Assembly (NCBI GenBank): GCA_902768435.1 | Contig: CACXLJ010000005.1 | Coordinates: 1-64,000, forward strand | Reading direction: 5' to 3' | DNA from: an uncultured Bacteroidales bacterium | GTDB taxonomy: Bacteria; Bacteroidota; Bacteroidia; Bacteroidales; Muribaculaceae | DNA length: 64,000 bases | Part shown: positions 49,367-58,406 of the stretch, piece after piece | Layout of the letters: every line of letters starts with the position of its first letter | Numbering within the stretch: position 1 is the stretch's first letter | Notes under the pieces: generated by a model | The model's input: the letters and a program-made list of their open reading frames with translations, nothing else | Told to the model about the DNA's origin: nothing | Database searches by the model: none | Translations under genes and position numbers: made by a program

Positions 49367-51247
49367 TTATTCCTGGTCGCTGTCCCACCATACGGGGATT
49401 GTCCAAGCATCGTCCTGACGGTTCCAGAGAGCAGAGTTGCCACTTGCATCGGTCATGCGTGCACCAGGCACCTTCTCGCCAATGGCCTGCAGGTTCTTGC
49501 TGTTGTAGTTGTACTCGTGCGAGCACTGACGCCAACGGCGATACTGCTTGCCATCGGGGATGGCGCGCATGGCGGCAGCGTCCTTGCTGTGATAAGCAGG
49601 AATGCTCCAACCAAAGAACAAGTTGGGATCGAAGTCATAGCGACGCATATCATTCCAGATCTCATTAGAGAACATGAGAGCAATGCGCTTCTGGGTGAGG
49701 ATATGACCTAATGTCAGGTCGCTGGCAGTGCCGATACCGTTGTTCACAAAGTTGTCGATGTCGCTTTGTTCAATTGGAGTGAATGATGGGCAGTCTTTGA
49801 GCGAAGCATCCTCGCCAATCCAAACATTCAGTTTGTCATTCATCAACTCAATTGAAGCCTGAACACCTTTCTTGTAAGCCTCATAGGCTTCTGCCTTCAG
49901 GCCTTGCTTGAAGAGCACCTCGGCACGGATGAAGCAGCATTCTGCATAGGTTCCGATGTAGGTGGGTGAGCTTACGCGAGTATAGAATGTGCCAGATTCT
50001 GACGAGGCAGCAACACTTGCTCCGGCACGGCGGTACATAATGCTTGGATTGCCAAAGTAACCCTTGCAGTCGCTGGTGCACTCAACATAGACGGTGTCGC
50101 CCAAGCGAGCTTCTGACTTGGAGTCAATGTACCAGCTATTGGTTGTTTTGTTGTAGGCAGCACGCAAGGGACCACCTTGACTGTTGATTTCGCTGGCCAT
50201 GTCAACACCCAGCGAACGGCGCCAATTGCCAACCCACTTCACATCGGTGCGTGAATCGGCATCCTTATTGGTGCAGTATGCCCAAGGAATAATGTGGTCG
50301 GCACGCGGGTCTTCCACACCATAGCCACCAAAGTTAGTCAGGTTGTCATAGAGCATCTTGGTTACCATGTAACCAGCGTTCATACCGCAAACCGAGAACA
50401 AGGGCGAGTAGTCAACAGGCTCATCCCATCCCAGCACATCGTGTGTGGGACCGTTGTCATCGGTGTGGTTGACTATAGTGTTGTCGGCATTGCTTTGCAT
50501 AGCCTTGTCGAGACACTTGAGGATTTCGGCGGCATCATATTTGCCTTCCTTGTAGCTGCCGGCACCCTTCTTGTTCAATTTGTTGATCCAGCGAGCTTTC
50601 AACATATAAGCGAGTTTGATCCACTTGTTGAGGTCACCACCATTCCACCAGTCTTCACCAGCTGTGAGCTTGGGTAATAAGGCATCCTGGCTGTTACCTT
50701 TCTCAAGGTACTCAATGGCCTTGTCGATATCACTGAGGCAACCCAGATAAATAGTTTTGCCGTCGTCATATTCAGGAGTTGCAGTGTTGATATCTGCTGC
50801 ATAGGTATAGGGCATCTCACCATAGAGGTCGGTCATAGCCATGAAACCGTATGCTCTGATCAGGCGACCCACACCGGCATATTGCCAGTTCTCGGCAGCC
50901 TCGGCTTTCTCAATCATGTCAAGCACATTAGTGTATGCGCCTACAAACCACCACTGGTAGGTTGTTGTCACCTGACCATCAACGGGGCACCAATAAGATA
51001 CTTTCCAATAGTTACCTCCATTATAGTAGCGAGTCCAGTCGCCCATGGCCATTGTCGTGCGCCATGCACTAAACTGCAAACCGCTATTGGTGTAGAATTC
51101 AATGTGTGCGAGACGCTGTTGATATTCAACGTCCAGCGACGAAGGACTGTCGGGATTCTCGTTTACATCCAGCCAATCGTTGCATGAAGCTAACGAAAGC
51201 ATGGTAACTCCCATGAGCCCAATTATAAATGATTTGAATACTTTCAT
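49367..51247 (-). CDS. susD: SusD/RagB-family outer-membrane lipoprotein
   Basis: I start at MKVFKSFIIG (51247). The signal peptide ends in LASC with the lipidated cysteine near 20, then NDWLDVNENPDSPSS, the usual SusD mature start. It is about 626 residues. FLMALTDLYGEMPYT-like helices (MAMTDLYGEMPYTYA) and a C-terminal IALMFSNEIWNDMRRYDF block fit the SusD-like family 2. It caps the SusC channel and binds the ligand. No glycoside hydrolase, sigma/anti-sigma or sulfatase gene is adjacent, so the nutrient cannot be guessed. Confidence 0.93.
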   Translation of the reverse strand: MKVFKSFIIGLMGVTMLSLASCNDWLDVNENPDSPSSLDVEYQQRLAHIEFYTNSGLQFSAWRTTMAMGDWTRYYNGGNYWKVSYWCPVDGQVTTTYQWWFVGAYTNVLDMIEKAEAAENWQYAGVGRLIRAYGFMAMTDLYGEMPYTYAADINTATPEYDDGKTIYLGCLSDIDKAIEYLEKGNSQDALLPKLTAGEDWWNGGDLNKWIKLAYMLKARWINKLNKKGAGSYKEGKYDAAEILKCLDKAMQSNADNTIVNHTDDNGPTHDVLGWDEPVDYSPLFSVCGMNAGYMVTKMLYDNLTNFGGYGVEDPRADHIIPWAYCTNKDADSRTDVKWVGNWRRSLGVDMASEINSQGGPLRAAYNKTTNSWYIDSKSEARLGDTVYVECTSDCKGYFGNPSIMYRRAGASVAASSESGTFYTRVSSPTYIGTYAECCFIRAEVLFKQGLKAEAYEAYKKGVQASIELMNDKLNVWIGEDASLKDCPSFTPIEQSDIDNFVNNGIGTASDLTLGHILTQKRIALMFSNEIWNDMRRYDFDPNLFFGWSIPAYHSKDAAAMRAIPDGKQYRRWRQCSHEYNYNSKNLQAIGEKVPGARMTDASGNSALWNRQDDAWTIPVWWDSDQE

Positions 51248-51281
51248 ATTAATAAGAATTATAAGATTTAACAACGATTAG

Positions 51282-54200
51282 TTAGAAAGTCAAGTTTATA
51301 CCAAACGAGAAACTACGGGTAGCGGGAACACCACAGTAGTCAAAGCCTACCGATGACGAACCACCGATACCGGCACCTGAAGCGGCCACCTCGGGATCAC
51401 CGTCATAGTTGGTGAACAGCAGCAGGTTCTGTGCGCTTGCTGTAATCATGGCGCGCTTGATAATCTTAGTCTTTTCGAGGAACGACTTGGGAATGTCGTA
51501 GCTGATTGAAATCGTGCGCAGACGCAGGCTGTTAACATCGGTTATCCAGTTGCGGGTCTCATAGTTATAAGCACCAGTGTAGTAGTCTTTAATGATGTTA
51601 TAACCACTCTTCTCCTTGCCGTCAAAGATGTAAATCTCGTCGGCTTTCCATGTGTGGGTAACCTCATCGCCATTAGCGTTGACACCGCTAATAGTGAGTT
51701 CTTGGTCGCGCCAGTCGCCAGAGAGTTTGCTCACACCGCTCATCGACATGGCATACTTGGTGCCGTTGAACACATCGCCACCAACGCGGAATTCCCACAG
51801 CATGTTGAAGGTCCAGTTCTTATAGGTGAAGGTGTTGTTCCAACCGCCATAGAACTTCGACTCGCGGTTACCCACTTCATGAGCCACGCTGTTAGTGGTG
51901 GGGAAGCCATTCTTGTCCAGAATGAGCTTGCCATCTTCATTGCGGGTCCACTCGGTACCTTCAATACCCATAAAGTGACCATGATTGTAGCTGGCTGCTT
52001 TAGCGCTACCATACTGCACATCGGTCAAGTACATCACATCAAGACCTTGAATCAGGTCGCCCACTTTACCACGGTTACCTGCCACATTGATACCGGTTTC
52101 CCATGTGAAGTCGGGAGTCTGAATGGGTATGCCGCTCAGGCTGATTTCAATACCCTTGTTGTAAATGTTACCGGCATTGGTTGCGCAGAAGATATAACCA
52201 GTAGATTGAGCTGTACGCGGCGACACAATCATGTCAAATGAGTTGTTGGTGTAGTAAGCGAAGTCGAATTTCAAGCGATTCTGGAGGAAGCGCAGTTCCA
52301 GACCCACCTCAGTTGAGCGAGTACGCTCAGGTTTCAGGAATGGATTGCCACGCGACCAGCTGTTACCCAAACCTACGGCTCCATTGATATAAGAGCCAAC
52401 AGGCCACTGATAAGTGTAAGTTCCATAAGGATCGGTGTCTTTACCTACCTCGGCCCAGCTGGCGCGAATCTTACCGAAGCTCAGCCATTCGGGCAGGCTC
52501 TCACGGAAGAATTCGGTGAAGGCGATGGCACCGCTCACACTGGGATAGAAGTAGCTCCAGTTCTCTTTGGGAAGAGTAGATGACCAGTCGTTACGGCCTG
52601 TAACAGTCAGGAAGATGGCGTTGCGCCAGTCGATGCGGAACTCACCGAAGAGTGAAACCATGCGCTTCTTGCTGGTGGCATGTTTGAACGATTGGTCGCT
52701 CTGGCGTGCATTGTCAAAGCTATAAATTCCAGGAACGATAAAGTTCCATGCGCGCTCATAGTCGGTGCGGGTCTTGATGTAGTCGGTCGATCCGCCTAAC
52801 ATCAGGTTAACATTGAAGTCACCAAACTGCTTGTTGAAGTTGGTCATCAAGTTGTTGCTCAGGTAGCGATATTTGTATGTATTGTTGCTATACATACCAT
52901 TCTGCCATACCTGCTTGATAGCACCGTCGGGAGCAATCTGATTGGCGCTCTCGGTAGTGTAAGAGTCAACACCCATGCGGTAGCTGATCCACCACCAGTC
53001 GAACAGATCCCATTTCACATTGACATTGCCGGTGAAACGATCGGTCTTGTCGGTCATCTTGTTCTTGTTGACAATCCAGTAGGGGTTGTCGCGTTCTTCC
53101 CAAGGATCGAGGCCGGGAATCAGTCGGTAACGCAGGCCATTCTCATCCAGATAGTGGCTCATGTCATCAACGGGAGACCAGTTGTAGGCGGCGTAGAGGG
53201 CACCTGTACCACTTGAGTTGTAGAGGGCGGCACCGGTCAAAGTCTTGGTAGTGCGGGCATCACTGTAGGCAGCGTTTGCGCTGAATGTGAAGTTGCCCAC
53301 CTTGTGGTCGCCATTGAAGCGGAAGGTGGTCTTCTTGTAACCTGTGGTGGGAACAATACCATCCTGATCATAGAATGAACCACTCAGGAAGTAGTTGCTG
53401 TTCTTAGTACCACCGCTGACGCTCAAATTGGTGTCCCAAATGATACCTGTCTCTAAGAAGTTCTTCAGGTTGTCATAGATGGGAGTGTTGGCGGCATTGC
53501 GGGGTCCCCACGAGTTATAAGAGTCGGTCTTGTTCTCCAGACCAGTGAATTCACCGGTCTTGGCGAAGTTCTCGCTGATATAGCCACGGCTATAATCTTT
53601 CTGATAACTGGGAAGGCTACTGGCCATTGAGGCAATTAACTTGGTGCTCAAGTTCACCTCGGTGTGACCTTCTTTACCCTTCTTGGTGGTGATGATGACA
53701 ACACCGTTGGCAGCACGCGAACCGTAAAGAGCTGCAGCAGCAGGACCTTTCAGCACACTCATGTTGTCGATGTCTTCGGGGTTGATGTCCATCACACGGT
53801 TCGAAGAAGTGGTGGCACTGTTCATGATACCATCAAAAGCAGAGTTACCGACAACACCTGCTGAGTTGTCGTAGATGACACCATCCACCACAAACAGTGG
53901 TTGACTGTCGCGGTTCTCGGCCAGTGATGTACCACCGCGCAGGATGATTTGAGCACCCGAACCAGCAGCACCCGACGACTGGGTGATGTTCACACCAGCG
54001 ATTTTACCGGAGAGCGAGTTAATGGCATTAGCCGTCTTGTTGCGCATCAGTTCTTCGGCCTTCAAGTCGTCGATCGCATAACCGAGTGATTTGCGGTCTT
54101 TCTTGATACCGAGAGCGGTCACCACAACCTCGTCGAGGCTGGTAGTGCTGTCGGCCAGGTCAATGTCGAGCACTGAGCCGGTCACCTTCACTTCCTTAGG

Positions 54201-54479
54201 CGCGGAGCCAATGTAGGAAATGACAAGCGTGCTGCCGGGAGCAGCCTTGATTGAATACTTACCGTCGACATCGGTGGCAGTACCCTGGTTGGTACCCTTG
54301 ACCTTAACAGTCGCGCCGATCAACGGTTCGCCATTAGCGTCGCGTACGACGCCGGTCACTTTACCGTTGTTGCTTTGCGCCATTGCCACGAAACCCGCAT
54401 CGGGCTGACTGGTAGTCAGTCCAACAGGAGCGCCACAGGCAAAGATGAGCGAAGCCAACAATACACATTGTTTTTTCAT
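51282..54479 (-). CDS. susC: SusC/RagA-family TonB-dependent transporter
   Basis: I use ATG 54479 (MKKQCVLLAS). About 1065 residues: signal peptide, a CarboxypepD_reg-like domain (GKVTGVVRDANGEPLIGATV at about 40-110), the SusC motif LDEVVVTALGIKKDRKSLGYA, plug domain (LRGGTSLAENRDSQPLFVVDGV, LKGPAAAALYGSRAANGVV) and a 22-strand barrel ending in an aromatic residue (INLTF). With SusD it imports a glycan, peptide or cofactor. susD follows after 34 bases. Confidence 0.95.
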   Translation of the reverse strand: MKKQCVLLASLIFACGAPVGLTTSQPDAGFVAMAQSNNGKVTGVVRDANGEPLIGATVKVKGTNQGTATDVDGKYSIKAAPGSTLVISYIGSAPKEVKVTGSVLDIDLADSTTSLDEVVVTALGIKKDRKSLGYAIDDLKAEELMRNKTANAINSLSGKIAGVNITQSSGAAGSGAQIILRGGTSLAENRDSQPLFVVDGVIYDNSAGVVGNSAFDGIMNSATTSSNRVMDINPEDIDNMSVLKGPAAAALYGSRAANGVVIITTKKGKEGHTEVNLSTKLIASMASSLPSYQKDYSRGYISENFAKTGEFTGLENKTDSYNSWGPRNAANTPIYDNLKNFLETGIIWDTNLSVSGGTKNSNYFLSGSFYDQDGIVPTTGYKKTTFRFNGDHKVGNFTFSANAAYSDARTTKTLTGAALYNSSGTGALYAAYNWSPVDDMSHYLDENGLRYRLIPGLDPWEERDNPYWIVNKNKMTDKTDRFTGNVNVKWDLFDWWWISYRMGVDSYTTESANQIAPDGAIKQVWQNGMYSNNTYKYRYLSNNLMTNFNKQFGDFNVNLMLGGSTDYIKTRTDYERAWNFIVPGIYSFDNARQSDQSFKHATSKKRMVSLFGEFRIDWRNAIFLTVTGRNDWSSTLPKENWSYFYPSVSGAIAFTEFFRESLPEWLSFGKIRASWAEVGKDTDPYGTYTYQWPVGSYINGAVGLGNSWSRGNPFLKPERTRSTEVGLELRFLQNRLKFDFAYYTNNSFDMIVSPRTAQSTGYIFCATNAGNIYNKGIEISLSGIPIQTPDFTWETGINVAGNRGKVGDLIQGLDVMYLTDVQYGSAKAASYNHGHFMGIEGTEWTRNEDGKLILDKNGFPTTNSVAHEVGNRESKFYGGWNNTFTYKNWTFNMLWEFRVGGDVFNGTKYAMSMSGVSKLSGDWRDQELTISGVNANGDEVTHTWKADEIYIFDGKEKSGYNIIKDYYTGAYNYETRNWITDVNSLRLRTISISYDIPKSFLEKTKIIKRAMITASAQNLLLFTNYDGDPEVAASGAGIGGSSSVGFDYCGVPATRSFSFGINLTF

Positions 54480-54485
54480 ACGCAC

Positions 54486-54936
54486 ATGTTTTTTGTTGTG
54501 AGTTTAAATATAAAAAAGATTAGAAATCATAAAGTCTTACACTCAATTGTTAAAAAACTGCCTCGAATTCAACATGAAAATCAAAGCGACTTCCAACAAA
54601 TTAGGTACAAAATTGTGCTTTTTTTGCGAAAAATCCAAATAAAATTTGATTTTTTTTAGAATTAATGCCAAAATTTTCGGTTTTTGCCCACAAATATGTA
54701 AAAAAATGCGTTTCCGATATAATCTAATTAATGTGTATGTTGAAAATGCCCCGATAATAATCAGCAAGAAATAATCAGTTTTTTTAACAATTCCCTCGTT
54801 TGGGGTTTTGGGGACGTGTCGCTCCCATTATGCGTAGCTATTCATTTGGTATCCAGATTGATCTTTAATTCGGTGTCCACACATTATTTATATTTAAGGA
54901 CTGAAGATATATTTTTACAATAAAAACGATTTCAAC
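54486..54936. other. AT-rich divergent intergenic region
   Basis: The 450 bases between susC and the susD stub hold no gene. They are AT-rich, with poly-A/T runs and no full TAnnTTTG match facing susC. TATATTTA near 54889 is a weak -7 candidate for the stub. Confidence 0.5.
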
Positions 54937-55200
54937 ATGAAAAAAATATTTTTATTTTTCGCAGCAGGACTTCTGCTCTCTTCGTGCTCCGATCTGCTCG
55001 ATACCGAACCATACGATCAGTTCACGAAGCAAAACTACTTCACAAGTGAAACGAATGTGCAGTTGTTTGCCAACTACTTCTACAACACTTTCACAGGTTA
55101 TGGCTCGGGTAGTGGCGACTACTACTTCAACAACCTGAACGACGACCCCAGCGGACAAATCGACCTCAACCCCGCTATGGGTCAGAACCCTGGTTGGTAA
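54937..55200 (+). pseudogene. Truncated SusD-like lipoprotein (N-terminal stub)
   Basis: An 87-residue frame. MKKIFLFFAAGLLLSSC is a lipoprotein signal with the lipidated cysteine at 17, and SDLLDTEPYDQFTKQNYFTSE is a standard SusD start. NDDPSGQIDLNP is part of the first helical region. It stops after GQNPGW, where a SusD would continue for some 450 more residues. A strong terminator follows within 40 bases. It is divergent from the intact susC-susD. I read it as the leftover of a deleted SusCD locus; a short secreted product is less likely. Confidence 0.8.
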
Positions 55201-55233
55201 TCAAGCATAGCATCGCTTGATGCTTATAATAAA

Positions 55234-55265
55234 AAAATCCGCCTGAATCTCAGGCGGATTTTTTT
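55234..55265 (+). terminator. Terminator after the susD stub
   Basis: AATCCGCCTGA pairs perfectly with TCAGGCGGATT around a three-base loop, between an A run and a T run; it can act both ways. Confidence 0.85.
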
Positions 55266-55276
55266 GTGTCTTTAGG

Positions 55277-55351
55277 GCTAACAAGCTAACGAGTAAATAA
55301 GCTGACAAGCTAACGGCTAGTTGCTATCGGCTATCGGCTAGCAGCTATGAG
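55277..55351. repeat. GCTA array that changes from 8-base to 7-base period
   Basis: GCTA or GCTG starts at 55277, 55285, 55301 and 55309 (8-base register, one unit diverged), then GCTA at 55316, 55323, 55330, 55337 and 55344 (7-base register). Typical units are GCTAACAA, then GCTATCG. It lies just downstream of the epimerase stop codon. Confidence 0.8.
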
Positions 55352-55356
55352 GCTAA

Positions 55357-56367
55357 TTACAGCCAGCCGGCTTGCTTGTACCACTCGATGGCTTCGTGCA
55401 CGCCTTGCTCGAGCGAGTATTGTGCGGTGAAGCCGAAGTCGCGCTTGGCGTCGGTGGTGTCGCACAGCCAGTTGCGCTGCTTGAGTATCTTGAACTTGTC
55501 GAGGTTCAGGGTGCTGGGCTTGCCAGTGACCTTGCCAATGAATTGCGAGCAGGCACACACGCAATGCACCAGCCAAATGGGGCATACGATGGGGATGACA
55601 AACTTGCGGTTGAGTTCCTTGGCGACAATGCTGCGGAACTCCTTTTGGGTGTAGCCCTTGTCTTCGCTGATGAAGTAGGCATTGCGCAGCGGGCCTTTTT
55701 CAAGGGCGAGCATCACGGCGCGTGCCAGGTCTTTGACATAGATAAAGGTGAGCATCTGCTTTTTGAAGCCCACGCTGAAGTCGAAGCGCATCTTGATGCT
55801 CTTCATCATCAGGAAGTAGTCGCGCTCGTGCGGCCCGTAAACGCCCGTGCAGCGGAAGATGGTGTAGGGGAAATCCTGCTGCATGCGCAGGTAGTTCTCG
55901 GCCTTGGCCTTCGAGAGGCCATAACGCGTGTTGGGCGCAGGAATGCGGCTCGACTTGAACGGGGTGTAGTTCTTTTCATCGCCAGGCCCCATCACGCTCA
56001 GGCTGCTCATGAGCAGGAACACCTCGGGCACAGCCTCGATATCCTTGAGCGTGTCGACCAGCAACTTCATGTAGTAGTAGTTGATGTTCTCAAAGTCGAT
56101 GTAGTTGGTGGCTTTGGTGGCGCCCAGGTTGTGCACCACATAGTGCCACTTGCCATGTTCAGCCACATGCTGCTGCAAGGTGCTGCGCAGGGCGTCGGCA
56201 TCGGTGAAGTCGAGTTCGATGAAGTGGATGCGTTCGTCGACGAGGAACTTGCGATTGGTTGACTTGCGCACGGCGGCCCAGGTCTCGTAGCCGCGGTTGA
56301 TGGCTTCTTGCACGATGAAACCACCGATGAAGCCACCGGCACCGGTGATGAGTATTTTTTTAGTCAT
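55357..56367 (-). CDS. NAD-dependent sugar epimerase/dehydratase (SDR)
   Basis: A 336-residue extended SDR. The NAD loop GAGGFIGGFI is near residue 10, with an acidic VDERIHFIELDFTD segment. The catalytic Ser and YxxxK are in SSLSVMGPGD and RYGLSKAKAE, and CTGVYGPHERDY follows. It ends with the typical WYKQAGWL. The substrate may be a nucleotide sugar or a steroid-like alcohol; the adjacent glycosyltransferase favours a sugar. It overlaps the upstream gene by eight bases. Confidence 0.9.
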   Translation of the reverse strand: MTKKILITGAGGFIGGFIVQEAINRGYETWAAVRKSTNRKFLVDERIHFIELDFTDADALRSTLQQHVAEHGKWHYVVHNLGATKATNYIDFENINYYYMKLLVDTLKDIEAVPEVFLLMSSLSVMGPGDEKNYTPFKSSRIPAPNTRYGLSKAKAENYLRMQQDFPYTIFRCTGVYGPHERDYFLMMKSIKMRFDFSVGFKKQMLTFIYVKDLARAVMLALEKGPLRNAYFISEDKGYTQKEFRSIVAKELNRKFVIPIVCPIWLVHCVCACSQFIGKVTGKPSTLNLDKFKILKQRNWLCDTTDAKRDFGFTAQYSLEQGVHEAIEWYKQAGWL

Positions 56368-57412
56368 GTTTCTTCTGTTTTTCGAGCACTTTCAACACTT
56401 GGTTGAAAATGGTTTCGGGCTTGATGTCGGTGAGGCAGTGGTAGTCGCCGTAGCGGCATTGGGCCTGACCAAACACCGAGCACGGACGGCACTCGTAGTC
56501 GAGTTCCACAATGTTGTTGGGATTCTGTTTCCACCCCAAGAAGCCACTGTAGCGGTGTGTGCCGCCCCACACGCTCACCACGGGGGTACGTGTGAGTGAG
56601 GCCAGATGCATGTTGGCCGAGTCCATCGACACCATCACATTGCACTGGCGCAACACGGCAAACTCGTCGGTAAAGCCATGCTTGGCCTCGGCAACCGAGA
56701 AGGTGCGCTCATATTTCATGGTAACCTTGTGCAGCAGGGCTTTCTCTTTGCTGCCTCCGCCAAACAAGATGATGCGCAGGTTGGGATCGTGGTTGAGCAG
56801 CAGCTTGATCACCTCCTCCATCTTTTCGAGCGGGTACTCCTTGCTGCGGTGCTGCGAGAAGGGGGCTACTGCCACCCAAGTCTCGTTGTCGGGCTTGGGC
56901 GGAATGATTTGCGTTTCCACCTTCTGATAGCCTTCAAATGTTTCTTTGAAGGCAAGTCCTATTTTGTTGAACACCTCCACATAGCGATCGTGGGTGGTGG
57001 TGAGCTGTCGCTTGATTTTGCCCTTGGTGAGCAGTTTCTTCATTTTGTGGCCCTTGTCGATGCGAGCCAGACGCACGCCGTGACTCTTCATGAACGAGTC
57101 GATGACCCACGAGCGAATCACGCTGTGCAGGTCGGCAACGGCATCAATCTTGTAGTCTTTGCGCAGCTTCTTGGCAAGTTTGAGCATTCCTTTCACGCCC
57201 TTATACTTGTTCCTGACATCCACACCCAGCACCACAAGGTTGCGGGGTCGCTCAACAAAGAGGTATGACGACCACTGGCGGGTTACCATGTAGAACTTGA
57301 TATGGGGATAAGCGGCACACACCGAGTAGACGACGGGAATGGTTATCGCCACATCGGCCAGGGCGGTGAAGCGTATGATCAGCACTTTGCGGGGTTCTTC
57401 CTTGATTCGCAT
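56360..57412 (-). CDS. Glycosyltransferase family 9 (heptosyltransferase-like)
   Basis: A 350-residue GT-B enzyme. The opening VLIIRFTALADVAITIPVVYS is the GT9 head with the catalytic-loop D. WVAVAPFSQHRSKEYPLEKM and ILFGGGSKEKALLHKV form the donor domain start. SMDSANMHLASLTRTPVVSVWGGTHRYSGF is the family sugar-nucleotide site. GT9 enzymes add heptose or related sugars to lipid A core. The C-terminal CRPCSVFGQAQCRYGDYHC contains five cysteines and may bind a metal. Confidence 0.92.
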   Translation of the reverse strand: MRIKEEPRKVLIIRFTALADVAITIPVVYSVCAAYPHIKFYMVTRQWSSYLFVERPRNLVVLGVDVRNKYKGVKGMLKLAKKLRKDYKIDAVADLHSVIRSWVIDSFMKSHGVRLARIDKGHKMKKLLTKGKIKRQLTTTHDRYVEVFNKIGLAFKETFEGYQKVETQIIPPKPDNETWVAVAPFSQHRSKEYPLEKMEEVIKLLLNHDPNLRIILFGGGSKEKALLHKVTMKYERTFSVAEAKHGFTDEFAVLRQCNVMVSMDSANMHLASLTRTPVVSVWGGTHRYSGFLGWKQNPNNIVELDYECRPCSVFGQAQCRYGDYHCLTDIKPETIFNQVLKVLEKQKKHD

Positions 57413-57457
57413 AGGGCTCCTTTCTTTATTGCGATGAAATAAATGTCTTTATTTTTA

Positions 57458-57488
57458 CAAAGGTAATCATTTTTTGCGACAATTCAAT
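57458..57488 (-). promoter_or_regulatory. Promoter of the GT9-epimerase pair
   Basis: On the minus strand, ATTG (57488-57485), 19 bases, then TACCTTTG (57465-57458), 46 bases before the ATG. Confidence 0.6.
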
Positions 57489-57581
57489 CAATATGTCACA
57501 AAACACTTGTTTTGTACCAAAAATGAAGCCAAATGTGCAATAACTTTAGCTTTTGGCTCTTTCTTTGCCGTGAAGTGGGGT

Positions 57582-58406
57582 TTACTCAGATTGAAGGGTG
57601 AAGTCGAGATGCATTGAGGCGATACGCTTGGCTATGATTCGGCCGTGTGCCTTGGCACCACGGGCATTGGTGTGGGTGCCATCGGAGGTGTAGCGGCAGC
57701 GCCGTCGCTCGGCTCTGCTTGAGATGGGGCTGAGTTTGTCGAGCCTGATGGTGGGGATGCCCAGTGAAAAGGCTGTTGCGGCGATGATGGCACTGGTCCT
57801 GGTGATGAGCCGTGGCCTCACTTCAATCGTCTGCGCGGGCGTGACAAGCACAAGATGAGCTTGCGGGAATGCCTGCTGGAGCAGGTGGCAGTTGTAGGCG
57901 ACCGACTCAGCCAGGGTGAGCACCTGGTCGGGAGTGCGGTCATACAGGTAGGACCAGTCGGCTTGGTGCCGTGCCTTGCGGGGCGGGTAGGTGTAGGCTT
58001 GGGGGCGCTTGTGCTTGAACCAGGCATCGTTCACGCCGGCGGCGATGATGATGAGCTGGGGCGTGGGCTGTGTGCCTGCCTCATGGGCCTCGATGAGGCG
58101 TTTCACCTGATTGTAGATGACATTGTTGTCGGCAAGCAGCATGGTGTCTTCGACGGTGTTGAGCACCGTGCGGGGCGTATTGGTCCAGGTGGCACCACTG
58201 CGGGCATAGCTGCGGCACGAGGCAGTGGGGTAGCGCTGCTTGAACCACAGGGGCCAGGCTTCGTCGCCCGAGCAGTCGTCGCCACCCATCCAGGTGTTTG
58301 AGTCGCCCAGTATTGCCACATGGGGCGCTTGCTGGGAGCTGACGGGCTGTGCCCAGGCAATGATGACTGTGCCGATGGCGAGCAGCAGGGTGTAGATGGA
58401 TTTCAT
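57582..58406 (-). CDS. Exported SGNH/GDSL hydrolase
   Basis: A 274-residue protein with signal peptide (LLAIGTVIIAWAQ). Block I GDSNTWMGGDD holds the nucleophile Ser, ARSGATW gives the oxyanion Gly, IIIAAGVNDAW the Asn, and SDGTHTNARGA the Asp-x-x-His pair. The active site is therefore complete. Likely a carbohydrate or peptidoglycan esterase. Its ATG overlaps the pdxB stop (ATGA), coupling an exported esterase to a vitamin B6 gene, an odd but common type of fused operon. Confidence 0.9.
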   Translation of the reverse strand: MKSIYTLLLAIGTVIIAWAQPVSSQQAPHVAILGDSNTWMGGDDCSGDEAWPLWFKQRYPTASCRSYARSGATWTNTPRTVLNTVEDTMLLADNNVIYNQVKRLIEAHEAGTQPTPQLIIIAAGVNDAWFKHKRPQAYTYPPRKARHQADWSYLYDRTPDQVLTLAESVAYNCHLLQQAFPQAHLVLVTPAQTIEVRPRLITRTSAIIAATAFSLGIPTIRLDKLSPISSRAERRRCRYTSDGTHTNARGAKAHGRIIAKRIASMHLDFTLQSE

